Positions 29,601 to 39,240 of a DNA stretch of 64,000 nucleotides are shown here, one piece after another. This DNA comes from Asaia platycodi JCM 25414. Its GTDB lineage: Bacteria > Pseudomonadota > Alphaproteobacteria > Acetobacterales > Acetobacteraceae. The DNA lies in contig NZ_BAKW01000018.1 in assembly GCF_000614545.1 (NCBI RefSeq), positions 1-64,000 of the forward strand, read 5' to 3'. A model generated the notes under the pieces. It saw nothing but the letters and a program-made list of their open reading frames with translations, was not told the DNA's origin and did no database searches. The position numbers and the translations under genes are program-made. How positions within the stretch are numbered: position 1 is the stretch's first letter; every line of letters starts with the position of its first letter.

Positions 29601-30829
29601 GCCGCGCCGTGACCCTTGCCTCTATCGGGCTCGTCGCCAGAAGCGCACTAGGCACACCCGGTACACGCACACCCTCGGCGCGCATCGTAAGCAGCAGATT
29701 ATCCGCACGGGCGCTCTTGCTCTCATCTCCCGAAAACCGGCGGATAGATGGGTCACGCCGGCACCGGAAGCGGCAAGGGAATCAAGGTCGAGCGCTCCAC
29801 TGCCTGAAGGCGCCAACAGATCGCCGTGCAACTCGGCGGAGAGCGAAAACCCGTTCCAGGCCACGCCCGCAAGCGGCGACATGGCTGGCGTCGACGCCTT
29901 CAGGTTCAGACTGCCTGATGATGAAGCAGATCGAGCGCCCCTTGGGCATGAGCCTTTACGGCGCCCGCCTGGATGTCGAGCAAAAGATGATTGGCGCGCA
30001 GCGGGCCTGACAGATCGAGCGTTAAGGTGAGCGGGTCGAGCGTGTCCATGCCGGCGAACTGGGTCACAAGACCCTGCGCCCCGTCCTGTGCGCTCAGATG
30101 CAGATCGATGGCATCGCGCGGTGTCGCCAGCGCAACGACAATCGTCGCGGGGCGATCGAGGCGTTTGATCGTCAGACCAAGATCTGCCTTGGGCAGATGT
30201 CCCAGCGTCAGCCCGTCAAGGATCGGCGCCAAATCGGCCAGAACAAGATGCCCCTGCGCCGAGACGCTGAGCGGAAAACCGACGAGGGATTTTCCCAAAT
30301 CGATGCGGGCAATATCGAGTTTCTGCAGCGCGATTTTGAAATGCAGGCTCGATGGCGTGCTGGGCGCGGAAGGCGGCGTAGGAACGGACGGGTCGCTGAC
30401 CGGCAAGCGATCGAAACGCAGGGCCTGCGCCTGAAGCAGCGAGGCCTTGACCGATTTGTGCACAAGCGCGAGGGGCGACCAGTTCAGGCGCAGATCGTCT
30501 ATGGCCAGATAGGGCCCGATATGGTCGTTAACGGTGAGACGGCGCAAATGCAGACGATACGGAAAGGCACCGTCCAGCCCCTGAATCTGCACCATGCCGC
30601 CCGTGAGACTTGTCGTCTCGCGTTCGATGAAACGCTGCCCGTAAGGGATATTGGCAAAAATGAGAATCCCGACCAGAGCCAGCGTCACGACGGCCGTCGG
30701 CACGCCCAGAACCAGGGCGACACACCACAGCACGATACGCTTCCAGCGCGCCGGACGGGGTTTCAGGTTGGGTTCAGGATTCCGCGAGCCCTCGCGGAAG
30801 GAATGATCGATTACGGGGCGCGCGCTCAT
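26610..30829 (-). CDS. tamB: Translocation and assembly module protein TamB (DUF490), four frameshifts
   Basis: Large inner-membrane-anchored periplasmic protein that works with TamA in outer-membrane assembly or lipid transport. The N-terminus has a basic head and one membrane helix (IVLWCVALVLGVPTAVVTLALVGILIF-region), then AsmA-like beta-strand repeats. The C-terminal DUF490 domain is intact: FDLKRGFFNLAGVNLNF, GRVAFDGSG, LVVGGYASAPKIDFTSQP, LPRDQVLSMLLFG, and ending SVGLSYGFDY. Four shifts break it: about 29909-29912, an A-run at 29733-29736, a T5 run at 29194-29198, and 28696-28697. Joined length is about 1407 residues. ATG 30829 overlaps the tamA stop. Confidence 0.93.
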
Positions 30830-32910
30830 CAGAAAGTCTCCCCGAGACCGATATAAAGCTCCCATTTATCGCCATGAGGCGGCCTGTTGGCTGGCAGGGC
30901 CACGTCGAGGCGCACCGCCGATAGGAGTGTAGTAGCGCACACCCGCGCCATAACCGACGCGCAGCTTGCCCTGAAACGGACGACTGCCAACGCCCACCTG
31001 ACCGGCATCGACAAACGCCGCCGCACCGAAGCTCTTGAGGATGCGCTGGCGGAATTCGACAGATCCGGCGTCCAGCGACGTGCCGCCAATGCCATATTTG
31101 CCGTTTTGCGGCCCGACACCCTGATAACGAAAGCCGCGAACCGTGGCGGGGCCACCAGCGTAAAGTCGCTGATCGGGCGGTATCTGATAGGTCGAGGCAC
31201 CCTGCACTGAGCCCACGAGCCCGCGCACGGCGATGACGGAACGCCCTGGCGCGCTCATTCCGATTCGGTGCAGGTCGAAATAGGTCGAAGCACTGGCGCT
31301 CATGATCGTGAAAAACGCGCTGCCGTTTTCGAGGGACTCAGACGGGGTGATATTAACCGTAGCACGCATGCCGTGGGTTGCCGGATCGATCGGGTTCGAC
31401 AGCTCAGTGCTGTCATAGACTGCGCCGAGTGGAAGCTGGACGATCAGATAATTGGTCGAAACGCCGAACTGCTTGATGTTCTCCTGCTCTGCCACGAGGC
31501 TGCCATTGATACTCCATCGCTTGTTGAGCCGCCTTATAAGCCCGCCGCGCAGCAGAATGGCCGTCTGGTGGTACGAATAAAGCAACTGCCTGATCCCCTC
31601 GACGCGCAGACTCAGATTCTGGTCGCGCCGAAGAAAATCAGGCTTGAGGAAATCTGCATAGACATCGTAGCCAAGCCCTTGCTGCGCTGAGCCCCCAACC
31701 CCGGTGACAAGCGCGGTCAATTTGAGCTGTTCGGCCGCGCCGAGCAGATTGCGATGCGTCCAGCTTGCGCCCACACGGCCGCCGAGATCGGTTGAATAGC
31801 CGACCTGCCCCGACACGGTATGACGCTTGCCTTCATCGAGCGTAAAGCGAAGCGGCATGGCCTGCGTCACATTGGGCGTGCCCTGACCACGTGCCAGAGC
31901 CACGAGGGGCGGCGCGTCATGCACACCGACCGAGGAAAAGATCCCCACCCCGGCGAGATCCTGACGCGCTGCCTCGATCTTGCTCGGCTGATAGAGCTGA
32001 CCTTCATGGATCAGCAGACGGCGACGGAGAAATTTCTCGCGCGTCCGCTCCAACCCCGTGAATCCTATCGGTCCTATATCGACAACTGGACCGACGCCAA
32101 CGGCGAATTCAAGATCGAGCGTGTGCGTTGCGGGGCGAAGATAGGCGACAGGTGTCGAGACATTAGCCTGGGCGTGGCCCTCCTCAAGCAGCGCGTGCAG
32201 GAGCCCGGATTGCGCAGCGAGCACATCGGAAGCCACGGCTTTCTGACCCGTTTCCAGTCCGAACGCCTTGCGCGCTGTTTCATCCAGCACCACCGGGTGC
32301 TGCATTGGCGATTCTGCAATGACGCATGAGTGTCTTTCGAACCTGACACCGCTTTGCCTCGTGCTCCGCCCCCGGATGCTTCCTTTACTCGCGTGCTCGG
32401 CGCTTTCGGAGGCGGTTCGCCATTCAAAGTCCCGGCAACAAGGGTGACCTTGCCAATATGAAACTGAGGCCCGGTTATGGTCTTGATGGTGATCCGCAGC
32501 TTTTTGCCGCCCGAAGCCGCCCCACCCATGGCCGCAAGACGATCCGGCAGCGCCGGATTGCGCCCGTCTATCTCGCCACCATCAGGCAGACGCACAGTGA
32601 TGACCACCTTGCCTGCATAGAAACCCCGGCTTTCGAGCGCGGTCTGCACACGGTCATAATCCCCCCTGATGCGCCCGGCGAGTGCATAGGGATCGACCGC
32701 CCTGGTTTTCTGCAACGATACGAGCGTAGACGACGCCTGAACCATCGGATCGAGATCGGGATCGGAAGAGGGCAGGATCTCGACCTGATAGGCCTCGTCG
32801 CGCTCGGTGGTTTTATGTGCCGCCTTGCCATCGGGCTTGCCAGCCGCGAAAGCTGGTGAAAGCACGGGCGTGACACCGGCAAGGCACAGGGCGACCACGG
32901 CACGGGTCAT
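30829..32910 (-). CDS. tamA: Outer-membrane assembly factor TamA (BamA family), two frameshifts
   Basis: Omp85-type outer-membrane barrel with POTRA domains, partner of TamB. Signal peptide from ATG 32910 (ALCLAGVTPVLSPAFAA). POTRA region at about residues 40-300; barrel domain ending RLDVALP...YIGLGETF, with the Omp85 GxRGF motif seen as TVRGFRYQGVG. Two shifts: about 32305-32325 (between the second and third POTRA-like segments) and about 30914-30920 (between YYTPIG and VRLDVALP, two bases lost). Joined length about 693 residues. The stop TGA overlaps the tamB ATG, the usual tamAB coupling. Confidence 0.92.
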
Positions 32911-33193
32911 GAGAGCCGCTTTCAAACGCGGGTTTCTCCGACAGCTGCGAGAGAGACGATAAGGCGAAACGCGGCAAAACGACAGCAAAGGCACTCCTGC
33001 TGTTTGGTCGGTCCTTGCAAGGTATGGCTGAAAAGCGTGTCCAGATCATGTCATGGCTACACCGTCAAGAAAAGGCGGCTACGGGTTCTTTTCCCTCTCC
33101 GGACGCAGAGCACGAGGGTTTCGCACACTCTTAATCAAATCATCGCGGTAACGCGGTTGTCCGGGACGGCGATTTCGCGCTAGATACGGGTCA

Positions 33194-34138
33194 ATGACTG
33201 ACGCGATTACGCGCCGCCGTCCCGCGAGTGACGCTTCCGGCCCCGAACCCAGGACCGCCCCGCTTGAGCCCGCTCTGGGGAACAGCCTTGTTTGTCGGCT
33301 GCGCGCGATCAGGCGCATGGGCCTGTCCTGCCTTTGGACCCTCGTCGCCAGCTTGCCACAACGCGCACTCCTTCGTCGCCAGAGCGCGGCCAAAATCGTT
33401 TTTGCCCGTTTCTACTGGGCAATGATCTGCCGCATTCTCGGCCTTCGCGTTCGCGTCATTGGTGAAGCCGCCGGAACGATACGTGACAGCCTCGCTGTAA
33501 AGAACGGCGAGCGGCCGATCATTTTCGTCGCGAATCATTCCTCCTGGCTCGACATTGCCGTTGCAGGCGGCATTCTGCCGACCGTTTTCGTTGCGAAACA
33601 GCAGATCGCCGACTGGCCCGTCATCGGCACCCTCGCCCGTCTCGGCAGGACGATTTTCGTAAGCCGCCAGCGCAACAATACCGGGCGCGAGCTTCAGGCC
33701 ATGACCGATCGCCTCAATAATGGCGATAATCTCATCCTCTTCCCCGAAGGCACCTCGACGGATGGCACGCATGTGTTGCCCTTCATGTCGTCTTTCTTTG
33801 CCATCGCAAAACCAAGCCGTGTCGACACCTCCTTGCCGACGCCGCCATCCGTACTGATCCAGCCCGTCTCGATCGTGTATGATCGCCTCGACGGGCTGCC
33901 CATCGGGCGCGCAAGACGCACGGCGCTGGCCTGGTATGGCGATATGGAACTCGCGCCTCATATCTGGTCGGTCACGCAGTGGCGCTCGCTGGGGGCAACG
34001 GTGATTCTGCACCCGCCAGTCGATCCTGCCGATTTTCCGAGCCGCAAGGAGCTTTCCTCTGCCGTGCAGGAAATCGTGGCGCTGGGTGTGGCGAAGCTTC
34101 ATCACAACCCTGACCATCCCGAAGCGGTCCAGCTCTGA
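33194..34138 (+). CDS. plsC: 1-Acyl-sn-glycerol-3-phosphate acyltransferase (PlsC family)
   Basis: Acylates lysophosphatidate to phosphatidate at the inner membrane. Acyltransferase block I is VANHSSWLDI (HX4D), block II FVAKQQIADWPVIG, block III ILFPEGTSTDG. A hydrophobic/basic N-terminal region precedes the domain. 314 residues, intact; conservation starts near residue 60, so a later start is possible. Divergent from tamA and upstream of miaB, a frequent alphaproteobacterial order. Several PlsC paralogues occur in such genomes, so acyl-acceptor choice is not certain. Confidence 0.88.
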   Translation: MTDAITRRRPASDASGPEPRTAPLEPALGNSLVCRLRAIRRMGLSCLWTLVASLPQRALLRRQSAAKIVFARFYWAMICRILGLRVRVIGEAAGTIRDSLAVKNGERPIIFVANHSSWLDIAVAGGILPTVFVAKQQIADWPVIGTLARLGRTIFVSRQRNNTGRELQAMTDRLNNGDNLILFPEGTSTDGTHVLPFMSSFFAIAKPSRVDTSLPTPPSVLIQPVSIVYDRLDGLPIGRARRTALAWYGDMELAPHIWSVTQWRSLGATVILHPPVDPADFPSRKELSSAVQEIVALGVAKLHHNPDHPEAVQL

Positions 34139-34348
34139 ACGATATGACCGCACCGGGCGTCGAAGCGGAAGCTTCAAAGTCGCCCAAATATTACCCATGC
34201 ATTTACCGCGTCTTTCCGCTAGAATGGCAGTCAGACCATCCATAAAAGGGCATAAGGAACAAACCAGAGAAAACATCCCTGGACATCAGGATTTTTCTCC
34301 GCTCCCACGCCCCGCAGAGCAGCGCCATTTGGCAAAAGGTAAGGACAC

Positions 34349-35764
34349 GTGACCGTCGAGGCTTCCACCGACAGCAGACTTCCCGTTCAGAACGACATGA
34401 ATGCCAATACACGTGGCCTGCATGTCATCACCTGGGGCTGTCAGATGAACGTCTATGACAGCGCGCGCATGACCGATGTTCTGGCCCCCCTCGCTATCGT
34501 GCCGTGACGACGCCCGAACAGGCCGAGATGGTCATTCTCAATACCTGCCATATCCGCGAGCGCGCCGCCGAGAAAGTCTTCTCCGAGCTTGGTCGTCTGC
34601 GCAAGATCAGCCAGGAGCGCGAGGCCTCGGGGCTGAGCCGGTCGATCATCGCCGTAGCCGGATGCGTTGCCCAGGCCGAGGGGGAGGAAATCCTCGCCCG
34701 CGCTCCCTATGTCGACATCGTTCTTGGCCCGCAGACCTATCATCGCCTTCCCGAGATGGTCGCCCGCGCCGCGCGCGCCGGTGGGGCCGTGATCGACACT
34801 GATTTTCCAGTCGAGATGAAGTTCGACTTCCTTCCGCAGGACGCTGCACCGCAGGTCGAGGGCAATCTGACAGCTTTCCTCACCATTCAGGAAGGCTGCG
34901 ACAAATTCTGCTCCTTCTGCGTTGTGCCCTATACACGCGGCGCTGAAACCAGCCGTTCGTTGCCGTCGGTTCTTGCCGAGGCGCGACGCATGGTCGAAAG
35001 CGGCGTGCGCGAGATCACGCTGCTGGGGCAGAACGTCAATGCCTATCATGCGATGACGGTCAGGACGGAACCGCCGATCTGCCAAGGCTGGCAGCAGCTC
35101 TGGCAGCGCTGCCTGGGCTTGAGCGCATCCGCTACATGACGTCGCATCCGCGCGACATGGATCAGACGCTGATCGACGCCCACCGCGACAACCCGGCCCT
35201 GATGCCCTTCCTGCATCTGCCCGTCCAGTCAGGCTCGGATCGCATCCTAAAAGCATGAATCGCGGCCATACAGCTGACGAGTATCGGGCTCTCATCGTAC
35301 GCATGCGCGAGGCCTGCCCTGATCTGGCACTGTCTTCCGATTTCATCGTCGGCCATCCCGGCGAGACAGATGAGGATTTTGAAGCAACGATGCAGCTGGT
35401 GCGCGATATCGGTTTCGCACAGGCTTTCTCGTTCAAATATTCCCCGCGCCCCGGAACGCCCGCCGCCGGTCAGCCTTTCCAGATCGACGAAGCGGTCAAG
35501 GATGCACGGCTTCAGCGTTTGCAGGCGCTTCTTCGCGAGCAGCAGGATGCGTTCAACGCCGATATGGTCGGCCGCACCCTGCCTGTGCTGTTTACCGGGC
35601 GCGGTCGCAAACCCGGGCAGATCTCCGGGCGTTCACCCTATCTGCAACCGGTGCATGTCGACGGCCCCGATGATCTTATCGGGCAGACCGTGCCGGTTGT
35701 GATAACCCAGCGTCTTACCAATTCGCTGGCTGGTACACTCTTACGGGAGAGAGTCTGCGCTTGA
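34349..35764 (+). CDS. miaB: tRNA-2-methylthio-N6-dimethylallyladenosine synthase MiaB, three frameshifts
   Basis: Radical-SAM methylthiotransferase acting on A37 of tRNAs. GTG 34349 opens [10 protein letters not shown]. The UPF0004 domain cysteines are in [15 protein letters not shown] and AVAGCVAQ; the radical-SAM cluster is in GCDKFCSFC; then [41 protein letters not shown] [16 protein letters not shown], and a C-terminal TRAM domain. Shifts lie near 34493 (lost G in LAPLGYRAV), 35050 (lost G in NAYHG) and 35254 (lost A in KAMNRG). Joined length about 472 residues. The last codons overlap phoH. Confidence 0.94.
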
Positions 35765-36929
35765 GCCACCCCACGGCACCCCAGTCGCATCCCGGACACG
35801 GGACCAATGACCGTAATTCCAGGCGGCAGCTTCCGCCTGATATCCCCCCTCAGGAACAAGGCCATCGCACCTCTGCGCTGCGCTTTGGCGATAATATCCT
35901 GCTCCAGCAATTGCTGGGCGATCATGACCGTCATCTGATCCGCCTCGAACAGGGCTTCGATGTGCGTCTGACCTGCCGTGGCAACAAGATTGCTATCACA
36001 GGTGAAGCCGCGTCGGTTGCACGCGCCCAGGCGGCCATCACGGCACTTTACAATCAGCTCGAACATGGCGGGAAGATCGACGGGCCCGTAGTGGATAGTG
36101 TGATTCGCCTCTCCGCCTTGCCTCGTCCGTCGCGACAGGCCGAGCCCCGCGTCTCGCAGGTACGCCCTGCCGAACCGCCCCGTCGCGATTCTGAAAATCC
36201 GGCACCCTTTCAGGATCTGCCTGCCATACGCACCAAGCGCGGCGCAATCGCCCCCCGCTCGCGCGGCCAGGCAGCCTATATGGAAATGCTGGCCAGGACC
36301 GAACTGACCTTTGGCATAGGCCCGGCTGGCACTGGCAAGACCTATCTTGCCGTCGCTCAGGGTGTCGCCATGCTTCAGGCGGGCCAGGTGGATCGTATCA
36401 TTCTCTCGCGTCCTGCCGTCGAAGCCGGTGAGCGGCTCGGCTTTCTGCCGGGCGATCTGCGTGAAAAGATCGACCCCTATCTGCGCCCGCTCTACGATGC
36501 GCTCAATGACATGCTGCCGGGCGATCAGGTCGCACGGCGCATGGCCAATGGCGAAATCGAGGTAGCGCCTCTCGCCTTCATGCGCGGGCGCACTCTGGCC
36601 CACGCCTTCGTCATTCTTGACGAAGCCCAGAACACGACCCCTGCCCAGATGAAGATGTTCCTGACCCGCATGGGGCAAGGCGCGCGCATGGTCATCACGG
36701 GCGATCTCAGCCAGATCGATCTGCCTTCGGGCGTCGCATCGGGTCTGCGTGAAGCGTCGAGACCCTTGAAGGCCTGCCGGGAATTGGTATTACGCGTTTT
36801 GAGTCTGCCGATGTCGTGCGCCACCCCCTCGTGGGCCGCATCGTGGACGCTTATGATCAACGAGTGGCTGCGGCACGGGATTATTCCCGAGGCAGGTCGC
36901 GCCGGGAATACAATGGAACCTCGAAGTAG
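35761..36929 (+). CDS. phoH: PhoH family ATPase, frameshifted
   Basis: PhoH-like P-loop protein of the miaB-phoH-ybeY-corC group, predicted to act in RNA or ribosome maturation. TTG 35761 overlaps the miaB stop. N-terminal KH-like segment (GDNILLQQLLGDHD, KIAITGEAASV), then Walker A GPAGTGKTYLAVA, SRPAVEAGERLGFLPGDL, Walker B FVILDEAQNTTPAQMKMFLTR, and VITGDLSQIDLP. A missing base near 36755-36757 lets the frame run into ybeY. In the correct frame the protein ends ITRFESADVVRHPLVGRIV...YNGTSK at TAG 36927, about 389 residues. Confidence 0.93.
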
Positions 36930-37440
36930 TCTTACCCCATCCGCCGAAGAGCCATCCTCTATCATGAGGGCGGCCCTTCGCTCACGTCTGGACCTGATCG
37001 TGGCCGATCGCCGCTGGCGTGCCAGCGTGCCCAATCTGGAAGCGCTGGTCGCACGCTGCCTAGAGGCCAGCTGGCCCTGGCTGGATCGTGATCGCGTCCC
37101 CGCTTTCCTTCTGGCGAGCGATCACGCCGTCAAGGCGCTCAACGCCACGTTCCGTGACAAGAACAAGCCGACCAATGTTCTCACCTTCGAGGAAAACGAT
37201 GGTTTCGGCGATGGCGATATCGCCCTGGCCTATGAAACGGTACGGCGCGAGGCGCGGGCAAGCGGCAAGAAATTTCCGCATCATTTCGCGCATCTGGTCA
37301 TTCACGGGCTTCTGCATCTGGCTGGTCACGACCATCATCGCCCGGACGAGGCGCGCCTGATGGAGATGACCGAGTCCCGCATTCTTGCACGTCTGGGGGT
37401 CCCGAATCCCTGGCGGCTGGGTGGAGGGCGCGGCGCATGA
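36913..37440 (+). CDS. ybeY: Endoribonuclease YbeY
   Basis: Single-strand endoribonuclease needed for 16S rRNA 3' maturation. The zinc motif HGLLHLAGHDHHRPDEA has the three histidines, preceded by NATFRDKNKPTNVLTFEEN. ATG 36913 overlaps the true phoH end by 17 bases; about 175 residues. As written, the frame is continuous with phoH, which gives a false PhoH-YbeY fusion. Overlap of the stop with the corC start continues the operon. Confidence 0.93.
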   Translation: MEPRSSLTPSAEEPSSIMRAALRSRLDLIVADRRWRASVPNLEALVARCLEASWPWLDRDRVPAFLLASDHAVKALNATFRDKNKPTNVLTFEENDGFGDGDIALAYETVRREARASGKKFPHHFAHLVIHGLLHLAGHDHHRPDEARLMEMTESRILARLGVPNPWRLGGGRGA

Positions 37441-38357
37441 GCGAAAGCGACGAGCATCGCCAGCGGCCCAACAAAGGACTGTTTGGCATCTTCAACCGCA
37501 AAGGGCGCGAACAGGGGCTGAGGCTTTCCATCGCCGCCCTGGTGGAAGAAGCGGCAACTCCGCATCCCGAAGCCGGAACACGCCCTGAACTTGACCGTCA
37601 GGAACGCGCGCTCATTACCAATGTGCTGCATCTGCGCGAAAAGACGGCCGATGACGTCATGGTGCCACGTGCCGATATCGTCTCGATGTCAGCCGATATC
37701 ACGCTGGACGAAGCGCTCGATTTCATGCGTCGTGAAAATCACTCGCGCGTGCCCGTCTATCGCGAACATCTCGACAACGTCATCGGCATGATTCACGTCA
37801 AGGATCTGATTGCCTATCTTGGCACATCGGAAGCCTTCGATATCGAACCACTTCTGAGGCAGCCTTTGATGGTGGCTCCCCAGATCCCGGTTCTGGACCT
37901 GCTCCTCCAAATGCGCCAGCGCCGGACCCATCTGGCTCTGGTTATCGATGAATATGGTGGCGTGGACGGTCTGGTGACCATCGAAGATCTGGTCGAAACC
38001 ATCGTCGGGGATATTTCAGACGAGCATGACGAACCGGTATCAGCGATGATTTCGGAACGGGCAGACGGGTCTTTCGATCTCGATGCTCGCCTGCCTGTCG
38101 ACGAGCTTGAGGGCTTCATGGGGCCGGTGCTGACCGAAGCAGAGCGTGAGGCCGAGATCGAGACGGTGGGCGGTCTCGTCTTCCGTCTGGCAGGGCACGT
38201 CCCGATACGGGGCGAGGTTTTCACCCATGAAAGCGGTCTCGTCTTTCGCGTGACGGATGCCGATGCCCGCCACATACGCGCCTTGCGTATGCGCGTGCCC
38301 TCAGACTGGGTGCGCAGCGATAACGGCCAAGCCGATCGGGAAACCGAAACCCGCTGA
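37437..38357 (+). CDS. corC: CorC/YbeX family CBS-domain protein
   Basis: Cytosolic CorC-type protein linked to Mg/Co efflux and, through its operon, to ribosome maturation. CBS pair at about residues 70-190: MVPRADIVSMSADITLDEALDFM, HSRVPVYREHLDNVIGMIHVKDL, then LALVIDEYGGVDGLVTIEDLVETIVGDI. The C-terminal CorC_HlyC transporter-associated domain shows DGSFDLDARLPVDEL, ETVGGLVF and GHVPIRGE. No membrane segment. 306 residues, intact; starts 4 bases inside ybeY. Confidence 0.93.
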   Translation: MSESDEHRQRPNKGLFGIFNRKGREQGLRLSIAALVEEAATPHPEAGTRPELDRQERALITNVLHLREKTADDVMVPRADIVSMSADITLDEALDFMRRENHSRVPVYREHLDNVIGMIHVKDLIAYLGTSEAFDIEPLLRQPLMVAPQIPVLDLLLQMRQRRTHLALVIDEYGGVDGLVTIEDLVETIVGDISDEHDEPVSAMISERADGSFDLDARLPVDELEGFMGPVLTEAEREAEIETVGGLVFRLAGHVPIRGEVFTHESGLVFRVTDADARHIRALRMRVPSDWVRSDNGQADRETETR

Positions 38358-38397
38358 TCGCGATCGGGCTGTCATGCAGCCTGCCGCCACGTCGAAA

Positions 38398-38437
38398 CAA
38401 GTGCTGGCGCCTGTTCTCTGTCGGGCACCAGCACTTG
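38398..38437. repeat. 10-bp perfect inverted repeat after corC
   Basis: CAAGTGCTGG and CCAGCACTTG are separated by 20 bases, and the inner GCC/GGC can extend the stem after one mismatch. It lies 40 bases after the corC stop and about 60 before the DsbA-like gene. No T-run follows; it could be a processing or Rho-linked structure. Confidence 0.5.
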
Positions 38438-38495
38438 ACGCGGGCGCCCCTTCCGGTCTTCAAAACTTTGACATCATCCAACGGGAGTGTTTTCC

Positions 38496-39113
38496 ATGTC
38501 CGTCTACAGGCGCAGTTTCCTGGCAGCGATCCCTGCCCTCGCCCTCATGTCGAAAGCCCGCGCCGAAGACGCCCCCAGCCATGACACCCGCCTGACACCG
38601 CGCACGCTTGGCAATCCCAAGGCGCCGGTCACGGTCAATGAGTGGTTCTCGCTGACCTGCACCCATTGCGCGCATTTTGAAATGACGGTGTTTCAGGAGG
38701 TCAAAGCCAAGCTCATCGATACGGGCAAGGTATTTTACGTCTATCACGATTTCCCGCTCGACCAGATCGCCCTCCTAGGCGCCATGGTGGCGCGTTCGCT
38801 CCCGGTCGAACGCTACGTGCCCTTCGTCAACTCGATGCTGTCGACACAGGATCGCTGGGCTTTCGCCCGTGACATCGACCCGAAAAAGCAGATCCAGCAA
38901 ATGGCTGCCCTGGCTGGCATCTCCGCCGATCAGTTCAGGAAGATCGATGGCGACGATGCGCTCCGCCAGGCGCTTGTTGCCCAGCAGGATGCCGATCAGG
39001 CCAAATACAATATCGGCGGCACGCCTTTCTTCATGTTCAACGACAAGCCCTATAATCAGGAACTCCTGACCTTTGAGGCTTTCGAAGCTGAAGTCAGGAA
39101 GGCTGGCGGCTGA
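38496..39113 (+). CDS. DsbA-like thioredoxin-fold protein
   Basis: Periplasmic thiol oxidoreductase of the DsbA/DSBA_like_thioredoxin (Thioredoxin_4) group. Signal peptide RSFLAAIPALALMSKARA; active-site segment FSLTCTHCAHFE with CTHC at about residues 51-54; cis-proline region GGTPFFMF. ATG 38496 has GGGAG at a good distance; an upstream GTG is possible. 205 residues, intact. CTHC is not the CPHC of classical DsbA; such proteins act as disulfide oxidases or isomerases. No DsbB partner is seen in the window. Confidence 0.9.
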   Translation: MSVYRRSFLAAIPALALMSKARAEDAPSHDTRLTPRTLGNPKAPVTVNEWFSLTCTHCAHFEMTVFQEVKAKLIDTGKVFYVYHDFPLDQIALLGAMVARSLPVERYVPFVNSMLSTQDRWAFARDIDPKKQIQQMAALAGISADQFRKIDGDDALRQALVAQQDADQAKYNIGGTPFFMFNDKPYNQELLTFEAFEAEVRKAGG

Positions 39114-39240
39114 CACCGCATTCGGTTAAATGCGCGAACGGATGGGGCCTAAACGCCCCGTTCGTTCCCGCATCGCGCCTTTTTTCGGCATATTCCAGTC
39201 GATCGAAAAGAGGCCCAGAAGAGGACCCCGCTTTTCGCGT

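Noticed and set aside
33191..34276. 361-codon antisense open frame opposite plsC
   Set aside because: Shadow of plsC; low-complexity composition and no family features.
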